Assembly (NCBI GenBank): GCA_050181915.1
Contig: JBFXCS010000001.1
Coordinates: forward strand, 1,426,001 to 1,490,000
DNA: 64,000 nt
DNA from: JBFXCS01 sp050181915
GTDB lineage: Bacteria > Actinomycetota > Thermoleophilia > Miltoncostaeales > Miltoncostaeaceae
Direction: 5' to 3'
Part shown: positions 12,283 through 20,991 of the stretch, in pieces
How the letters are laid out: every line of letters starts with the position of its first letter
Numbering within the stretch: the stretch's first letter is position 1
Made by a program: the position numbers and the translations under genes
The notes under the pieces: generated by a model
What the model was told of the DNA's origin: nothing
What the model saw: the letters and a program-made list of their open reading frames with translations, nothing else
The model's database searches: none

Positions 12283-12313
12283 CGCGGCGGCGGCCCGTGG
12301 GCCGGCCGCCGCG
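12283..12313. terminator. Bipartite hairpin between convergent hflX and the transpeptidase gene
   Basis: Outer stem CGCGGCGG/CCGCCGCG with an inner GGCCC/GGGCC pairing, in the 41-bp gap between two convergent genes. It could serve both strands. Confidence 0.5.
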
Positions 12314-12320
12314 ATCGTCT

Positions 12321-13346
12321 CTAGACGATCCTGACCGGGGTGCCGATCGCGATGTGGCTGTAGAGCCACTCCGCGTCGTGGATGTACATCCGGATGCAGC
12401 CGTGGCTGGCCGCGGTGCCGACGGAGCTGGGCACCGGGGTGCCGTGGATGCCGATGGCCGGGGCGGAGGTGCCCATCCAGCGGGTGCCCAGCGGGTTGCT
12501 GACGCCGGGCGGCACCGGGCCGAGGCCCGCCGCCCAGGGCGAGTCGGGCGGGAACCAGGTCGGGTTCATCTGCTTCTGGATGATCGAGTAGGTGCCCGAC
12601 GGCGTGGGGTGCGAGCTGGTGCCGACGGCGACCGGGAAGGCGCGGACGCGCTTCGCGCCCCGGTACAGCGTGAGGCGGTAGCTGCTGCGCTGGATGACGA
12701 TGACCGGGCCGATCGACGTCCTCGAGGCGAGCAGGCGCATCGTGGGCAGGGCGTACGACGGCTGGTCGCGGGCGAAGATGGCGGCCTCCACCTTCGGCAC
12801 CGCCCTGGTGACGTCGATGCCCAGGCCGTGGCGCGCCTTGCGCACCACCGGGGTGGCGCCCCTGAAGCTGAGCGCAGCGTCGACCGCCTTCACGTCGTAC
12901 TTGGCGGCGCGCAGCTTCAAGGTGGCGAGCAGGCGCGCCCGGTTCACCTTCTGCTTCAGCGGCACGGTCACGCCCTCCGCCGGCACCGGCCGGGAGCGTC
13001 CGTAGAGCAGGGCCGCCTGCACGGCGTAGTCGACGTCGGCCGAGTAGCCGACCTTCACCGGCTCGACCACCAGGTTCCTCTTGTTGAACGTCACCACCAG
13101 CGGCGCGCGGCGGGGGCCGATGAACTGGGTGATGACCGCGCGGCGGGCGTCGGCGGACGCGAGCCCCCCGACCGGCACGCCCGCGATGCTCACGCCGGGG
13201 GCGACGACGCCGTCCGGCAGCGCCACGGGAGGCGGCGCCACGGGCGCGGTGGTCGCCGGCGGCTCCTGCGCGACGACGACCGACGGCACCGCCGCGGCCA
13301 CGGCCGCCACGAGTCCCGCCGTCCACGCCATTCTCCCAATCCTCAT
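12321..13346 (-). CDS. Secreted L,D-transpeptidase (YkuD) with a VanW/YoaR-like peptidoglycan-binding domain
   Basis: 341 residues. An N-terminal signal sequence (MRIGRMAWTAGLVAAVAAAV) is followed by a region like the PG_binding_4/VanW N-terminal domain (GVSIAGVPVGGLASADARR). The C-terminal YkuD domain has the catalytic signature HGTPVPSSVGTAASHGCIRM, with catalytic Cys 317 and the upstream His. It makes 3-3 cross-links between diaminopimelate residues outside the membrane. The chosen ATG places the signal peptide at the extreme N terminus. The window also carries a D,D-carboxypeptidase, which would generate tetrapeptide donors for this class. Confidence 0.93.
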   Translation of the reverse strand: MRIGRMAWTAGLVAAVAAAVPSVVVAQEPPATTAPVAPPPVALPDGVVAPGVSIAGVPVGGLASADARRAVITQFIGPRRAPLVVTFNKRNLVVEPVKVGYSADVDYAVQAALLYGRSRPVPAEGVTVPLKQKVNRARLLATLKLRAAKYDVKAVDAALSFRGATPVVRKARHGLGIDVTRAVPKVEAAIFARDQPSYALPTMRLLASRTSIGPVIVIQRSSYRLTLYRGAKRVRAFPVAVGTSSHPTPSGTYSIIQKQMNPTWFPPDSPWAAGLGPVPPGVSNPLGTRWMGTSAPAIGIHGTPVPSSVGTAASHGCIRMYIHDAEWLYSHIAIGTPVRIV

Positions 13347-13440
13347 GCCCGCTCCCTGGTCACGGCTTCCGGCGCCGGGGGATGGTACCTGAGGCGTCGG
13401 CGCACCCGACGCCCCTCGGTCCGCTCGCGCCCGAGCCCGC

Positions 13441-14118
13441 TCAGCGGGCGGCCGTCGCCGCGGGCGAGGCGCGCCGCAGCCGCAGCAGCAGCCGGTTGAG
13501 GCGGTCCATCGCCTCATCGTCGAGATCGGGGAACGACATGGCCACGCGCCACGCGTCGAGGCCGTCGGAGGGCTCGAAGTCGCACCGCACCACGCGGGCG
13601 CCGAGCCGCAGCGGCGGCTCTCCGTCCACGGGGATCTCCAGCTCGAGCGCGCGCCCCACCTCGATGGCCCGCGCCGCCGACAGCAGCGCCCCGCCCACCG
13701 AGATGTCGCGCGTCGTCGCCGCGATCGCGCCGCCGTCGTCGCCCAGCCGCGCCGACGCCACCATCCGCACCGGCACGCGGGCGGCGCGGCGGCGCAGCGC
13801 CCGGCGCGGCGTCGAGCCCAGCCGGGCCGCGTAGCCGCGCAGCTCCGGCGACGGCCCGGCGACGAGGCGCGCCTCCAGCTCGCACGGGACGTCGCCCACC
13901 GAGTAGGTGACGGCGAACGGCCGGTTCAGCGGCAGCGACGGGATGCCGCCGCCGTCGCGGGGCGGCGCGAGGGTGAGGAGGTCGTCGGCGCGCGACTCGA
14001 CCACCGACGACCAGGGGCCGCCGGGCAGGCCGTCGAGCAGCACGCGCGTACCGCGCTCCGGGTAGGGCGCGACCCCCGTGGTCGACCACTCCCGCGATCC
14101 CGTCGTCATCGCCGCCAT
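13441..14118 (-). CDS. PilZ-domain protein, probable c-di-GMP receptor
   Basis: 225 residues. The N-terminal half resembles the YcgR-type flagellar-brake fold (GTRVLLDGLPGGPW through LNRPFAVTYSVGDVPC). The C-terminal PilZ domain has the two c-di-GMP motifs, RRRAARVPV (RxxxR, about residue 118) and TRDISVGGALL (DxSxxG, about 146). It therefore probably senses c-di-GMP. No flagellar or diguanylate cyclase gene is in the window. The ATG at 14118 is chosen because TGGAGG lies 5 nt upstream; an internal ATG at 14109 lacks that spacing. Confidence 0.88.
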   Translation of the reverse strand: MAAMTTGSREWSTTGVAPYPERGTRVLLDGLPGGPWSSVVESRADDLLTLAPPRDGGGIPSLPLNRPFAVTYSVGDVPCELEARLVAGPSPELRGYAARLGSTPRRALRRRAARVPVRMVASARLGDDGGAIAATTRDISVGGALLSAARAIEVGRALELEIPVDGEPPLRLGARVVRCDFEPSDGLDAWRVAMSFPDLDDEAMDRLNRLLLRLRRASPAATAAR

Positions 14119-14278
14119 CAACCTCCATTCGATCCGGTGCCATAGCTTCGTCACATCCGGGCGCCGGGTTGAGTCCCCGGCTGACGGGTTCGCGCCCGGC
14201 CGGGGCTGGCCGATCGACCCCCGCGGCCCCTCCGAACGGGTGGGTGCGCCCTCCGCTCCCACCCCTAGCCTCGTCGCG

Positions 14279-14875
14279 ATGCCCGCCCCTCCCGTACCGG
14301 CGACCGTGCTCTGCCAGGTCCCCGTCGCCGACCGGCGCGCCCGCGAGCGCCTGACGCGCGCCCTGCGGGACGCCCTGGCGCGCCGCGGCGCGCCGCCCCG
14401 GCGGGTGGTGTTCGCCTGCATCGGCTCGGACCGCTCGACGGGCGACGCCCTCGGCCCCCTGGTGGGCGAGCGCCTGTGCGACGCGGCGGTGCCGTGCGAG
14501 GTGGTCGGCACCGTCGAGCGGCCCCTGCACGCGCTGAACCTCGCGGAGCGCCTGCCCGCCGGCGGCGACGGCGACGAGGCGCCCCTCGTGGTGGCGGTCG
14601 ACGCCGCCCTCGGCGCGCTGCCGGCGGTGGGGACCGTGGCCCTGCGGGCGGGCGGCCTGCGGCCCGGCGAGGGTCTCGGAAAGCGGCTGCCGGCGGTCGG
14701 CGAGCTGGCCGTGACCGCCACCGTGAACGTGCGCGCCGGGGCGCTCGACGCCCAGATCCTGCAGTCGACCCGGCTCTACCTGGTGCGCGAGATGGCGCAC
14801 CTGATCGCCGACGCGTGCGCCGACGCGATCGCCCCCGTCGCGACCGCCGCCCTCGGTATATCGTCGCGGGCGTGA
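14279..14875 (+). CDS. YyaC/DUF1256-like protein (Gpr-protease-related fold)
   Basis: 198 residues. IGSDRSTGDALGPLVGERL near residue 43 and VVAVDAALG are the diagnostic DUF1256/YyaC strings, a family best known from endospore formers and related to the germination protease GPR and hydrogenase maturation proteases. LGKRLPAVGELAVTATVNV is also family-like. In firmicutes it is sporulation-associated; here its role is unknown, because nothing else sporulation-specific is nearby. The start ATG is 161 bp from the divergent PilZ gene. The stop overlaps the next gene (GTGA). Confidence 0.8.
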   Translation: MPAPPVPATVLCQVPVADRRARERLTRALRDALARRGAPPRRVVFACIGSDRSTGDALGPLVGERLCDAAVPCEVVGTVERPLHALNLAERLPAGGDGDEAPLVVAVDAALGALPAVGTVALRAGGLRPGEGLGKRLPAVGELAVTATVNVRAGALDAQILQSTRLYLVREMAHLIADACADAIAPVATAALGISSRA

Positions 14876-15237
14876 TCGACCACATCGTCATCGACGTGGC
14901 CGACGTCGCGGCGTCGCGCGCCTTCTACGCCGGCGCGCTCGCACCGCTCGGCATCGCGGAGATCGCCGAGTTCGGGGGCGTCGTGGGCTTCGGCACCGAC
15001 CGCGCCCCCGAGTTCTGGCTGCGCCCCGGCGCGTCGCCGACGCCGGTGCACGTCGCCTTCCGGGCCGCCGACCGGGCCGCGGTCGACGCCTTCCACGCCG
15101 CCGCGCTGGCCGCCGGAGGGACCGACAACGGCGGCCCCGGGGTCCGCGCCCACTACCATCCCGCCTACTACGGCGCGTTCGTGCTCGACCGCGACGGCCA
15201 CAACGTCGAGGCCGTCTGCCACGCGCCGCAGGACTGA
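14872..15237 (+). CDS. VOC-superfamily (glyoxalase/dioxygenase-like) protein
   Basis: 121 residues forming one vicinal-oxygen-chelate module: IDHIVIDVADVAASRAFYAGAL at the start, VHVAFRAADRAAVDAFH in the middle and YYGAFVLDRDGHNVEAVCH at the end. Metal-ligand candidates are His4, the His of VHVAF and Glu of NVEAV. Substrate unknown. Start is GTG overlapping the YyaC-like stop, so it is probably cotranslated. Confidence 0.82.
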   Translation: MIDHIVIDVADVAASRAFYAGALAPLGIAEIAEFGGVVGFGTDRAPEFWLRPGASPTPVHVAFRAADRAAVDAFHAAALAAGGTDNGGPGVRAHYHPAYYGAFVLDRDGHNVEAVCHAPQD

Positions 15238-15373
15238 CCCCGTCGGAGCCGCCACGTCGGTGAACGCCGATCCGATCAGCAAGTTCGGCGCACCGAAATA
15301 AGTTAATACGGCGGCCCTTGCATTCGGCGAGGCCATCGGGCAGGGTACCTCCCGAGGCCCGCCTCACCGGGCG

Positions 15374-15976
15374 ATGGCCGATCGGACGGCCCCGGTACGC
15401 GCCATCGGCAGGGCGCGTACCGGCGTCGTCCACGCACGGAACGGCGAAATCCGCTGGACTCGCGCGCGTTCCGAGCCCGCGTCGGGTTCCCGGATCGTTA
15501 CCCTCTCCGAGTCGTTAGGGCGACCGGATGAGGATTCCGCTCGATTGTCGACGCGGCGGGCACAGGAGGAGGACGGCGGGGAGCGATACGTCGCGACGTT
15601 GAGCGACGACCCCGCCGAGATCCGCGGCGTCCGCGCCGCGGTCCACGCGCTGGCCGCGCGCAGCGGCTTCGCCGACCGCGCCACCGACCTCGTGCTCGCC
15701 CTCGACGAGGCGATCGCGAACGCCCAGGAGCACGGGCGGCCGCCGATCCGCGTCGAGGCGTGGGCCGACGGCCGGTTCGTCGTGGACGTCTCCGACGTGG
15801 GAGCGGGCTTCGACCGGCGCAGCGTGTGGGACACCCATCCGCCGCCGCCGCTGGGGCGGCGCGGCCGGGGGCTGTGGATCATGCGCCAGCTCACCGACGT
15901 CGTGACCATCACCCTGGCCGACGGCCTGACGTCGGTGCGGCTGGAGCTCTCCCCCGATCCTCAGATCGGCGCCTGA
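15374..15976 (+). CDS. RsbW-like anti-sigma serine kinase / HATPase_c_2 protein
   Basis: The C-terminal ~130 residues form a GHKL ATPase of the RsbW/SpoIIAB class: N box LALDEAIANAQEHG, G1 box VSDVGAGFD, G2 box GRGLWIMRQLTD. Such proteins bind a sigma factor and phosphorylate an STAS anti-anti-sigma partner, but neither is adjacent. The start is uncertain. ATG at 15374 gives 200 residues with an Arg-rich, poorly conserved-looking leader, whereas an in-frame TTG at 15599 (MSDDPAEIRG) lies nearer the recognisable domain. The 136 bp before it hold no gene. Confidence 0.75.
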   Translation: MADRTAPVRAIGRARTGVVHARNGEIRWTRARSEPASGSRIVTLSESLGRPDEDSARLSTRRAQEEDGGERYVATLSDDPAEIRGVRAAVHALAARSGFADRATDLVLALDEAIANAQEHGRPPIRVEAWADGRFVVDVSDVGAGFDRRSVWDTHPPPPLGRRGRGLWIMRQLTDVVTITLADGLTSVRLELSPDPQIGA

Positions 15977-16009
15977 ACCGCGCGGCGAGGCCGGCGGGGA
16001 GGGCCCGGG

Positions 16010-16885
16010 GTGGCGGTGACGGCCGCCGAGTACGCGAGGGATCGCGTGGACGCCGTCGGCGACGACCCGGAGGCGCGGTTGGCGTTGATGCGCGCGCTCT
16101 ACGCGCCGGTGGACGACGACGCCACCCACCTGCCGTACCGGCGCGCGGCCAGCGCGTTCATGGGCTGGCAGCTGCGGCGCGGGCTGCTGCGGCCCACCGA
16201 CGCCGACCCGCCGGGCAGCGCCTGGTGGCGGGGCATGAACGCGCGCATCATGCGCGACGGCTGGGAGTCGCGGGCGCTGGCGATCGGCCATCCCGGGCCG
16301 CCGTCGTCGCCCACCGTCGCGCACGCCGTGCGCTTCGTGAGCGCCCCGTCGGCGCGCACCTGGTACCGGGCGCACAACGCGAGCGTGGTGGCCGCGTACC
16401 TCGAGCACCGCGACCTCGCCGCCGGAGAGGGGCGCACCGAGCGGTTCTTCATGAACGTCGTGCTGCTGCGGGTGCTGTTCGCCCACGCGCTGGTCGCCGC
16501 GCCGCGCCTGGCGCTGTCGTGGCTCGCGCCCGTCGCGCCGCGGCTGGGCGACCCTCGGCTGGGGATGACCGGCATCTTCCTGTCGCTGTCGCGCGTGCTG
16601 CCCAACCGCTACCCGCTGAACGACGACGTCGAGAGCCACCTGCGGCTCGAGAGCGGCATCGGCCACCTCCTCGACCTCGGCGTGATCCTCCCCCGGCTGC
16701 CGGCGCTGTACGACTGGTCGGCCCGCGAGCTGGGCGAGCCGGCCCTGAGGGATCTGATCGCCGACGGCCTGCCGGCCTACGCCTGGCCGGCCGACGACGC
16801 CGCGACCTGGCGCATCCCGCCGCGGCTGCCGGCGCGCCTGGCGCGGCGCGCGCTGCCGCCGCCGCGCGCGCTGGCGGAGCGGTGA
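16010..16885 (+). CDS. Conserved-looking protein of unknown function
   Basis: 291 residues from a GTG start. I do not recognise the family with confidence. It is mostly helical with strongly patterned segments (AFMGWQLRRGLL, WWRGMNARIMRDGWE, PSARTWYRAHNAS, ERFFMNVVLLRVLFAHALV, GMTGIFLSLSRVLPNRYPL), suggesting a soluble or membrane-peripheral enzyme-like domain. The aromatic and His residues (WYRAHN) recall metal- or haem-binding oxygenases, but no definite ligand motif is visible. A terminator hairpin follows. Confidence 0.65.
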   Translation: MAVTAAEYARDRVDAVGDDPEARLALMRALYAPVDDDATHLPYRRAASAFMGWQLRRGLLRPTDADPPGSAWWRGMNARIMRDGWESRALAIGHPGPPSSPTVAHAVRFVSAPSARTWYRAHNASVVAAYLEHRDLAAGEGRTERFFMNVVLLRVLFAHALVAAPRLALSWLAPVAPRLGDPRLGMTGIFLSLSRVLPNRYPLNDDVESHLRLESGIGHLLDLGVILPRLPALYDWSARELGEPALRDLIADGLPAYAWPADDAATWRIPPRLPARLARRALPPPRALAER

Positions 16886-16894
16886 GAGGTCGCT

Positions 16895-16920
16895 CGGCCC
16901 CCGCCCGGGGACGGGGGCCG
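16895..16920. terminator. Hairpin between convergent genes
   Basis: 9-bp perfect stem CGGCCCCCG/CGGGGGCCG with an 8-nt loop in the 39-bp gap between the gene ending at 16885 and the convergent CBS gene. Confidence 0.55.
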
Positions 16921-16924
16921 ACGG

Positions 16925-17338
16925 CTACGACGATCCGCCGGCGCTGGCGGCCGCCTCGGGCACGAGGGCCAGGCCGCCGACGCGGACGACATCGCGCATC
17001 GACAGGATGCCGACGAGCTCGTGCCCCTCGAACACGAGCACGTGACGCACGCCGTGGCGGACCATCACCGAGCCGGCCTCCTCGACCGGCCATTCCGGGG
17101 CCGCCGTGACGATGCTGCCCGTCATGTGGTCCTCGACGTGGGCCGCCGCCGGATCCGCGCCGCCGGCGATGGCCCGCAGCAGATCGCGCTCGCTGACGAC
17201 GGCGGGCCCCGGCAGGTCGGGATCCATCACGACCGCGGCGCCGGTCCTGTAGCGGACCATCCGCTTGGCGGCGTGGAGAAGCGTGTGGTGCGGCCCCACG
17301 ACAGCGCTGATCGGACTCATCGCATCCTTCACGCGCAT
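16925..17338 (-). CDS. Two-CBS-domain protein
   Basis: 137 residues made only of a tandem CBS pair (a Bateman module): MRVKDAMSPISAVV...GAAVVMDPDLPGPAVVSERDLL, then VEDHMTGSIVTAAP...VRHVLVFEGHELVGILSMRDVV. CBS pairs bind adenosyl ligands (AMP, ATP, SAM) and regulate partner proteins or act as stand-alone energy sensors. No fused catalytic domain is present. The start ATG is supported by the position of the first CBS strand. Confidence 0.88.
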   Translation of the reverse strand: MRVKDAMSPISAVVGPHHTLLHAAKRMVRYRTGAAVVMDPDLPGPAVVSERDLLRAIAGGADPAAAHVEDHMTGSIVTAAPEWPVEEAGSVMVRHGVRHVLVFEGHELVGILSMRDVVRVGGLALVPEAAASAGGSS

Positions 17339-17451
17339 GGCGAATCCTCCCCCCGAACTTCGTCACGATTGTCGCAATGTCAAGGCTCGCACGCATCGGG
17401 CGTCGACGCAATGTCCACATGCACAGTCCGCAGTGCCGATACCCTCTCCCC

Positions 17452-17832
17452 GTGACCGATCGACCGCGCCTGCAGCATGTCGCCGCCACCTTCCCGGCCG
17501 GACGGGGAGACGACCTGCGCCGCTTCTACGCCGGGCCGCTGGGCCTGGCGGAGATGGCCGTCCCCGAGGAGGTCGCGCACCTCGGCTGGATCTGGTTCTC
17601 GACCCGCGAGCCGGGGGTGGAGCTGCACTTCATCCCGCACGACATCGCGCCGGACCCGGCGCGGGCGCACCACTTCTGCCTCGAGGTGGACGACATCGCC
17701 GCGGTGCGCGACGCGCTCGAGGCGGCCGGCGCGGCCACGCGGCCGGCCGGACAGCGCATCGTGGGCCGGGAGCGCCTGTTCGTGCGCGACCCGGTGGGGA
17801 ACCTGGTCGAGGTGGTGGAGCTCTCCCGTTAG
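17452..17832 (+). CDS. VOC-superfamily (glyoxalase-like) protein
   Basis: 126 residues, one VOC fold: LQHVAATFPAGRGDDLRRFYAG, ELHFIPHDI, HHFCLEVDDIAAVRDAL and LFVRDPVGNLVEVVEL. Candidate metal ligands are the His of LQHV, the His of HHFC and the Glu of VEVVEL. The GTG start at 17452 gives the normal N-terminal strand. It is unrelated in operon to the VOC gene at 14.9 kb. Substrate cannot be named. It converges on the small gene at 17829, overlapping by about 4 bp. Confidence 0.82.
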   Translation: MTDRPRLQHVAATFPAGRGDDLRRFYAGPLGLAEMAVPEEVAHLGWIWFSTREPGVELHFIPHDIAPDPARAHHFCLEVDDIAAVRDALEAAGAATRPAGQRIVGRERLFVRDPVGNLVEVVELSR

Positions 17833-18167
17833 CGGGAGAGCGCGGCGCAGGCGTCGCGCAGCACCTCGAGGTCGCCCACCACCTCGCGCAGGGCGGCGAG
17901 GTCGGGCGGGCGCGGACCCAGCCGGCGCAGGGTGTGGCGGTACATCGCGGCGAGGTGGCCGGCGGCGGGACCGCCGCCGGCGAGCTCCCGGTCGAGGTCG
18001 GCGGCCATCGCGCGCAGGCGGACGATCGCGTCGGCCGGGTCGCGCTCGTCCGACGCGGCCGCCGAGCGGGCCTCGCGGGCGAGCGCGACGGCGGCCTCGG
18101 CCAGGGCCGGCGCGCAGGAGTCGCGGACGGGGGCAGAGGGGGATTCCGCCGTCGGGCGCTGGTCGAT
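17829..18167 (-). CDS. Small helical protein, unknown; no standard start codon
   Basis: The frame ending in TAA at 17829 reads 112 codons back to 18167 with almost every third base G or C, a strong coding signature on this genome. The product is helical (ALAEAAVALAREARSAA, LRAMAADLDREL, LAALREVVGDLEVLRDAC). There is no ATG/GTG before Met 54 (18008), which would leave only 59 residues. An ATC at 18167 has a GAGGTG Shine-Dalgarno-like string 5 nt upstream and lies just beyond the glgP terminator, so I place the start there tentatively. Function unknown. Confidence 0.5.
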   Translation of the reverse strand: MDQRPTAESPSAPVRDSCAPALAEAAVALAREARSAAASDERDPADAIVRLRAMAADLDRELAGGGPAAGHLAAMYRHTLRRLGPRPPDLAALREVVGDLEVLRDACAALSR

Positions 18168-18184
18168 CGCTGCACCTCGTGCTC

Positions 18185-18219
18185 GGAGAGGGGTGGCGGG
18201 GCTCCCGCCACCCCTCTCC
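18185..18219 (-). terminator. Strong hairpin downstream of glgP
   Basis: Perfect 16-bp inverted repeat GGAGAGGGGTGGCGGG/CCCGCCACCCCTCTCC with a 3-nt loop, 45 bp past the glgP stop. There is no T-tract. It is the most stable-looking hairpin in the window. Confidence 0.7.
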
Positions 18220-18264
18220 TCGACCTCGCGGAGCTCCGCCTTGAGCCGGCGGGCGCTCGGCGGG

Positions 18265-20814
18265 CTACTCCCCGGCCGGCTCCCACGCCGTGAGGAACGC
18301 CGGCTCGGGACCCAGCCCGTCCGGCCGCTTCGCGACCACCCGCACGGCGCAGGCCAGCCGGCCGCTGCGCTCGGCGGGCACCACGGCGAGGAAGCGGTTC
18401 TCCGCGCCCACCGCGCCGGAGGGCGTCCCCGTGACGACGTCGCGCGGAGCCAGGCCTCCCTCGCCGTCCGGCGTCCCGGTCACGACCTCCACCGAGACGT
18501 CGTCGACCGTCAGGCCCGCCAGGTTCGCCAGCATCTCGACCCGCACCTCGGAGCCCACCGGCACCCGGCCGTCGGCCGCGATGGAGCTGCGGACGCTGAC
18601 CCCCGGCCAGGCCGCCGCCATCCGGCGCCGCCAGTCGGCGAGCTCCTCCGCCGCCGCGCCGCCGCCGGCCGACAGGACGCCGAAGCGCTCGTGGGCGGGC
18701 AGGTAGGCCTTCTCGACGTAGTCGCGCACCATCCGGGCGGTGCTGAAGTAGGCCCCGAGGGTGCGGATCGACGCCGTCATCATCGTGGTCCAGTCGCGCG
18801 GGCGGCCGGACGCGTCGCGGTTGAAGAAGGCCGGGATCACCTCGCGCTCGAGCACCGTGTAGAGGGCCTCGGCCTCGATGGCGTCGTTCTCCTCCGGGTC
18901 CTCGTACTGCTCGCCGCTGCCGATCGCCCAGCCCACCTCCGGGCCGTAGCCCTCGTCCCACCAGCCGTCGAGCACCGAGACGTTGAGGGCGCCGTTGACC
19001 GCCGCCTTCATGCCGCTCGTGCCCGAGGCCTCGAGCGGCCGCCGCGGAACGTTCAGCCACACGTCGGCGCCCTGCACCAGGTAGCGCGCGACGTGCATGT
19101 CGTAGTCCTCCAGGAACACGACCCGGTCGCGCAGGCGGGGCCGCTGCGACTCCTGCACCACGCTGCGGAGGGCGTCCTTGCCGGGCGTGTCGAGGGGGTG
19201 GGCCTTGCCGGCGATGATCAGCTGCACCGGCCGCTTCTCGTCGCCCAGCAGGCGCGCGAGGCGCTGCGGGTCGCGGAAGAGCAGCGTCGCCCGCTTGTAG
19301 GTGGCGAAGCGACGGGCGAAGCAGATCGTGAGGGCGTCGGGGCGCAGGGCCTCCTCGGCCTCGCGGCTGGCGACGCGCCGCGAGCCCTGCCGCTCGAGCT
19401 GCGCGCGCAGCCGCTCGCGGGCGAACAGCACCAGGCGCTCGCGCCGCAGCTCGTGGACGCGCCACAGCTCGCCGGCGGGGATGGTCTCGGCCCGCTGCCA
19501 CACGGTGGGGTCCTCCGGCCGCTCGCGCAGGCCGGGCCCGATGTAGCGCTCGAACAGCTCGTGCAGCTCGCGGCTCACCCACGAGCCGGTGTGGATGCCG
19601 TTCGTGACGCTGCCGATCGGCACCTCGTCGACCGGCAGCTCGGGCCACAGCCCGCGCCACATGCGCCGGGAGGTGTCGCCGTGCAGCTTCGCCACGCCGT
19701 TGGCCGAGCTGGAGGTCCGCAGCGCCAGGGGCGTCATGCCGAACGTCGACTCGTCGCCGGCGTTCGAGGCCAGGCCGGAGAGCTCGTCCCAGTCCATGCC
19801 CGCCGCGGCCGCCAGGGGCTCGAGGTACGCGCGGGCGAGGTCCGGCTCGAAGACCTCGTTGCCGGCCGGCACCGGCGTGTGGGTGGTGAAGACCGTCGAG
19901 GCCTCCACCTTCTCCCGCGCGGCGGCCGGGCTGAGGCCCTCGGACATGTAGGCGCGGATCCGCTCCAGCGCCAGCAGCGCGGAGTGGCCCTCGTTCATGT
20001 GGAAGACGGTCGGCTCGATGTCGCTGGCCGTGAGGGCGCGCACGCCGCCGACGCCGAGCAGGATCTCCTGCCGGATGCGCATCTCGCGATCGCCCCCGTA
20101 CAGCACGCCGGTGATGCCCCGCGCCTCCGGCGAGTTGCCCGGGATGTCCGAGTCGAGCAGCAGCAGCGGTACGCGCCCCACCTGGATGCGCCTCACCGCC
20201 GCCCGCACCGGCTCGCCGCGGATCTCGACCTCCACCACCACCGGGTTGCCGCTCGCGTCGGTCTGGTCGACCAGCGGCAGGTCCGACCAGTCGGTCGCCG
20301 GATAGCGCTCGCGCTGGCCGCCGTCCGGGCCGAGCGACTGACGGAAGTAGCCGCTGCGGTAGAGCAGGCCGACGCCCACCAGAGGCACGCCCAGATCCGA
20401 TGCCGACTTCAGGTGGTCGCCGGCGAGGATGCCGAGGCCGCCGGAGTAGAGCGGGATGCCCGCGTCGAGGCCGAACTCCAGCGAGAAGTACGCCACCATC
20501 ATGTCCTTCGCCTCGGGCCGCGCCGGCACCAGCCAGCCGGGCTCCGTGACGTAGGCGTCGAGGCGGCGCGCCACCCGCGCCACGGCGGCGACGAAGCTCT
20601 CGTCCTGGGCGAGGGCGTCGAGGCGCTCCTGCGGGATGCCGCGCAGCAGCGCGGTCGGGTTCTGCTCGAGCCGCTCCCACGCCTCGGGATCGAGGCGCGC
20701 GAAGAGGTCCTGCGCCTCGGGGGTCCACGCCGACCACACGTTGCGGGCGATCTCCCCGAGCCACGCGATCCGCTCCGGCAGGGTGGGGTGGACGTCGAGC
20801 TCGTGCACCTTCAT
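18265..20814 (-). CDS. glgP: Alpha-glucan (glycogen) phosphorylase, GT35
   Basis: An 849-residue PLP enzyme releasing glucose 1-phosphate from glycogen or malto-oligosaccharides. It has the N-terminal DUF3417 extension typical of the short bacterial/archaeal type (ERIAWLGEIARNVWSAW), EFGLDAGIPLYSGGLGILAGD as the glucan/phosphate region, HMNEGHSALLALERI, and the PLP-lysine motif ASGTSGMKAAVNGALN with the Lys near residue 603. It works with GlgX (debranching), and its product joins the Pgi/Gnd steps at 39-42 kb. A strong terminator follows. Confidence 0.95.
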   Translation of the reverse strand: MKVHELDVHPTLPERIAWLGEIARNVWSAWTPEAQDLFARLDPEAWERLEQNPTALLRGIPQERLDALAQDESFVAAVARVARRLDAYVTEPGWLVPARPEAKDMMVAYFSLEFGLDAGIPLYSGGLGILAGDHLKSASDLGVPLVGVGLLYRSGYFRQSLGPDGGQRERYPATDWSDLPLVDQTDASGNPVVVEVEIRGEPVRAAVRRIQVGRVPLLLLDSDIPGNSPEARGITGVLYGGDREMRIRQEILLGVGGVRALTASDIEPTVFHMNEGHSALLALERIRAYMSEGLSPAAAREKVEASTVFTTHTPVPAGNEVFEPDLARAYLEPLAAAAGMDWDELSGLASNAGDESTFGMTPLALRTSSSANGVAKLHGDTSRRMWRGLWPELPVDEVPIGSVTNGIHTGSWVSRELHELFERYIGPGLRERPEDPTVWQRAETIPAGELWRVHELRRERLVLFARERLRAQLERQGSRRVASREAEEALRPDALTICFARRFATYKRATLLFRDPQRLARLLGDEKRPVQLIIAGKAHPLDTPGKDALRSVVQESQRPRLRDRVVFLEDYDMHVARYLVQGADVWLNVPRRPLEASGTSGMKAAVNGALNVSVLDGWWDEGYGPEVGWAIGSGEQYEDPEENDAIEAEALYTVLEREVIPAFFNRDASGRPRDWTTMMTASIRTLGAYFSTARMVRDYVEKAYLPAHERFGVLSAGGGAAAEELADWRRRMAAAWPGVSVRSSIAADGRVPVGSEVRVEMLANLAGLTVDDVSVEVVTGTPDGEGGLAPRDVVTGTPSGAVGAENRFLAVVPAERSGRLACAVRVVAKRPDGLGPEPAFLTAWEPAGE

Positions 20815-20991
20815 GCGCGGGGTCTCCTCCCGTGGCGAACCGTCGACGAGGCGCGCGCCGGCCGCGTTCTCCGCGGCGCCGCCGCCACCCGGGACCGGGG
20901 AACTATAGGCCAGGCCGCCCCGCGGGCGTCCCGCCGCGCCGTCACCTCGAGTAGACCGCCGCGAAACATCGCGGCGGGAGGGGCTCGCCCT

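Noticed and set aside
15420..15560. Leader that partly resembles a c-di-GMP-I riboswitch (CGGCGAAATCCG followed by GGAC)
   Set aside because: The conserved core with GCAAAGC and the receptor helix are missing, and the stretch lies inside a possible coding frame.
16010..16885. MpaB/DUF2236-type oxygenase
   Set aside because: The diagnostic His/Arg/Asp pattern of that family was not found; left as unknown.
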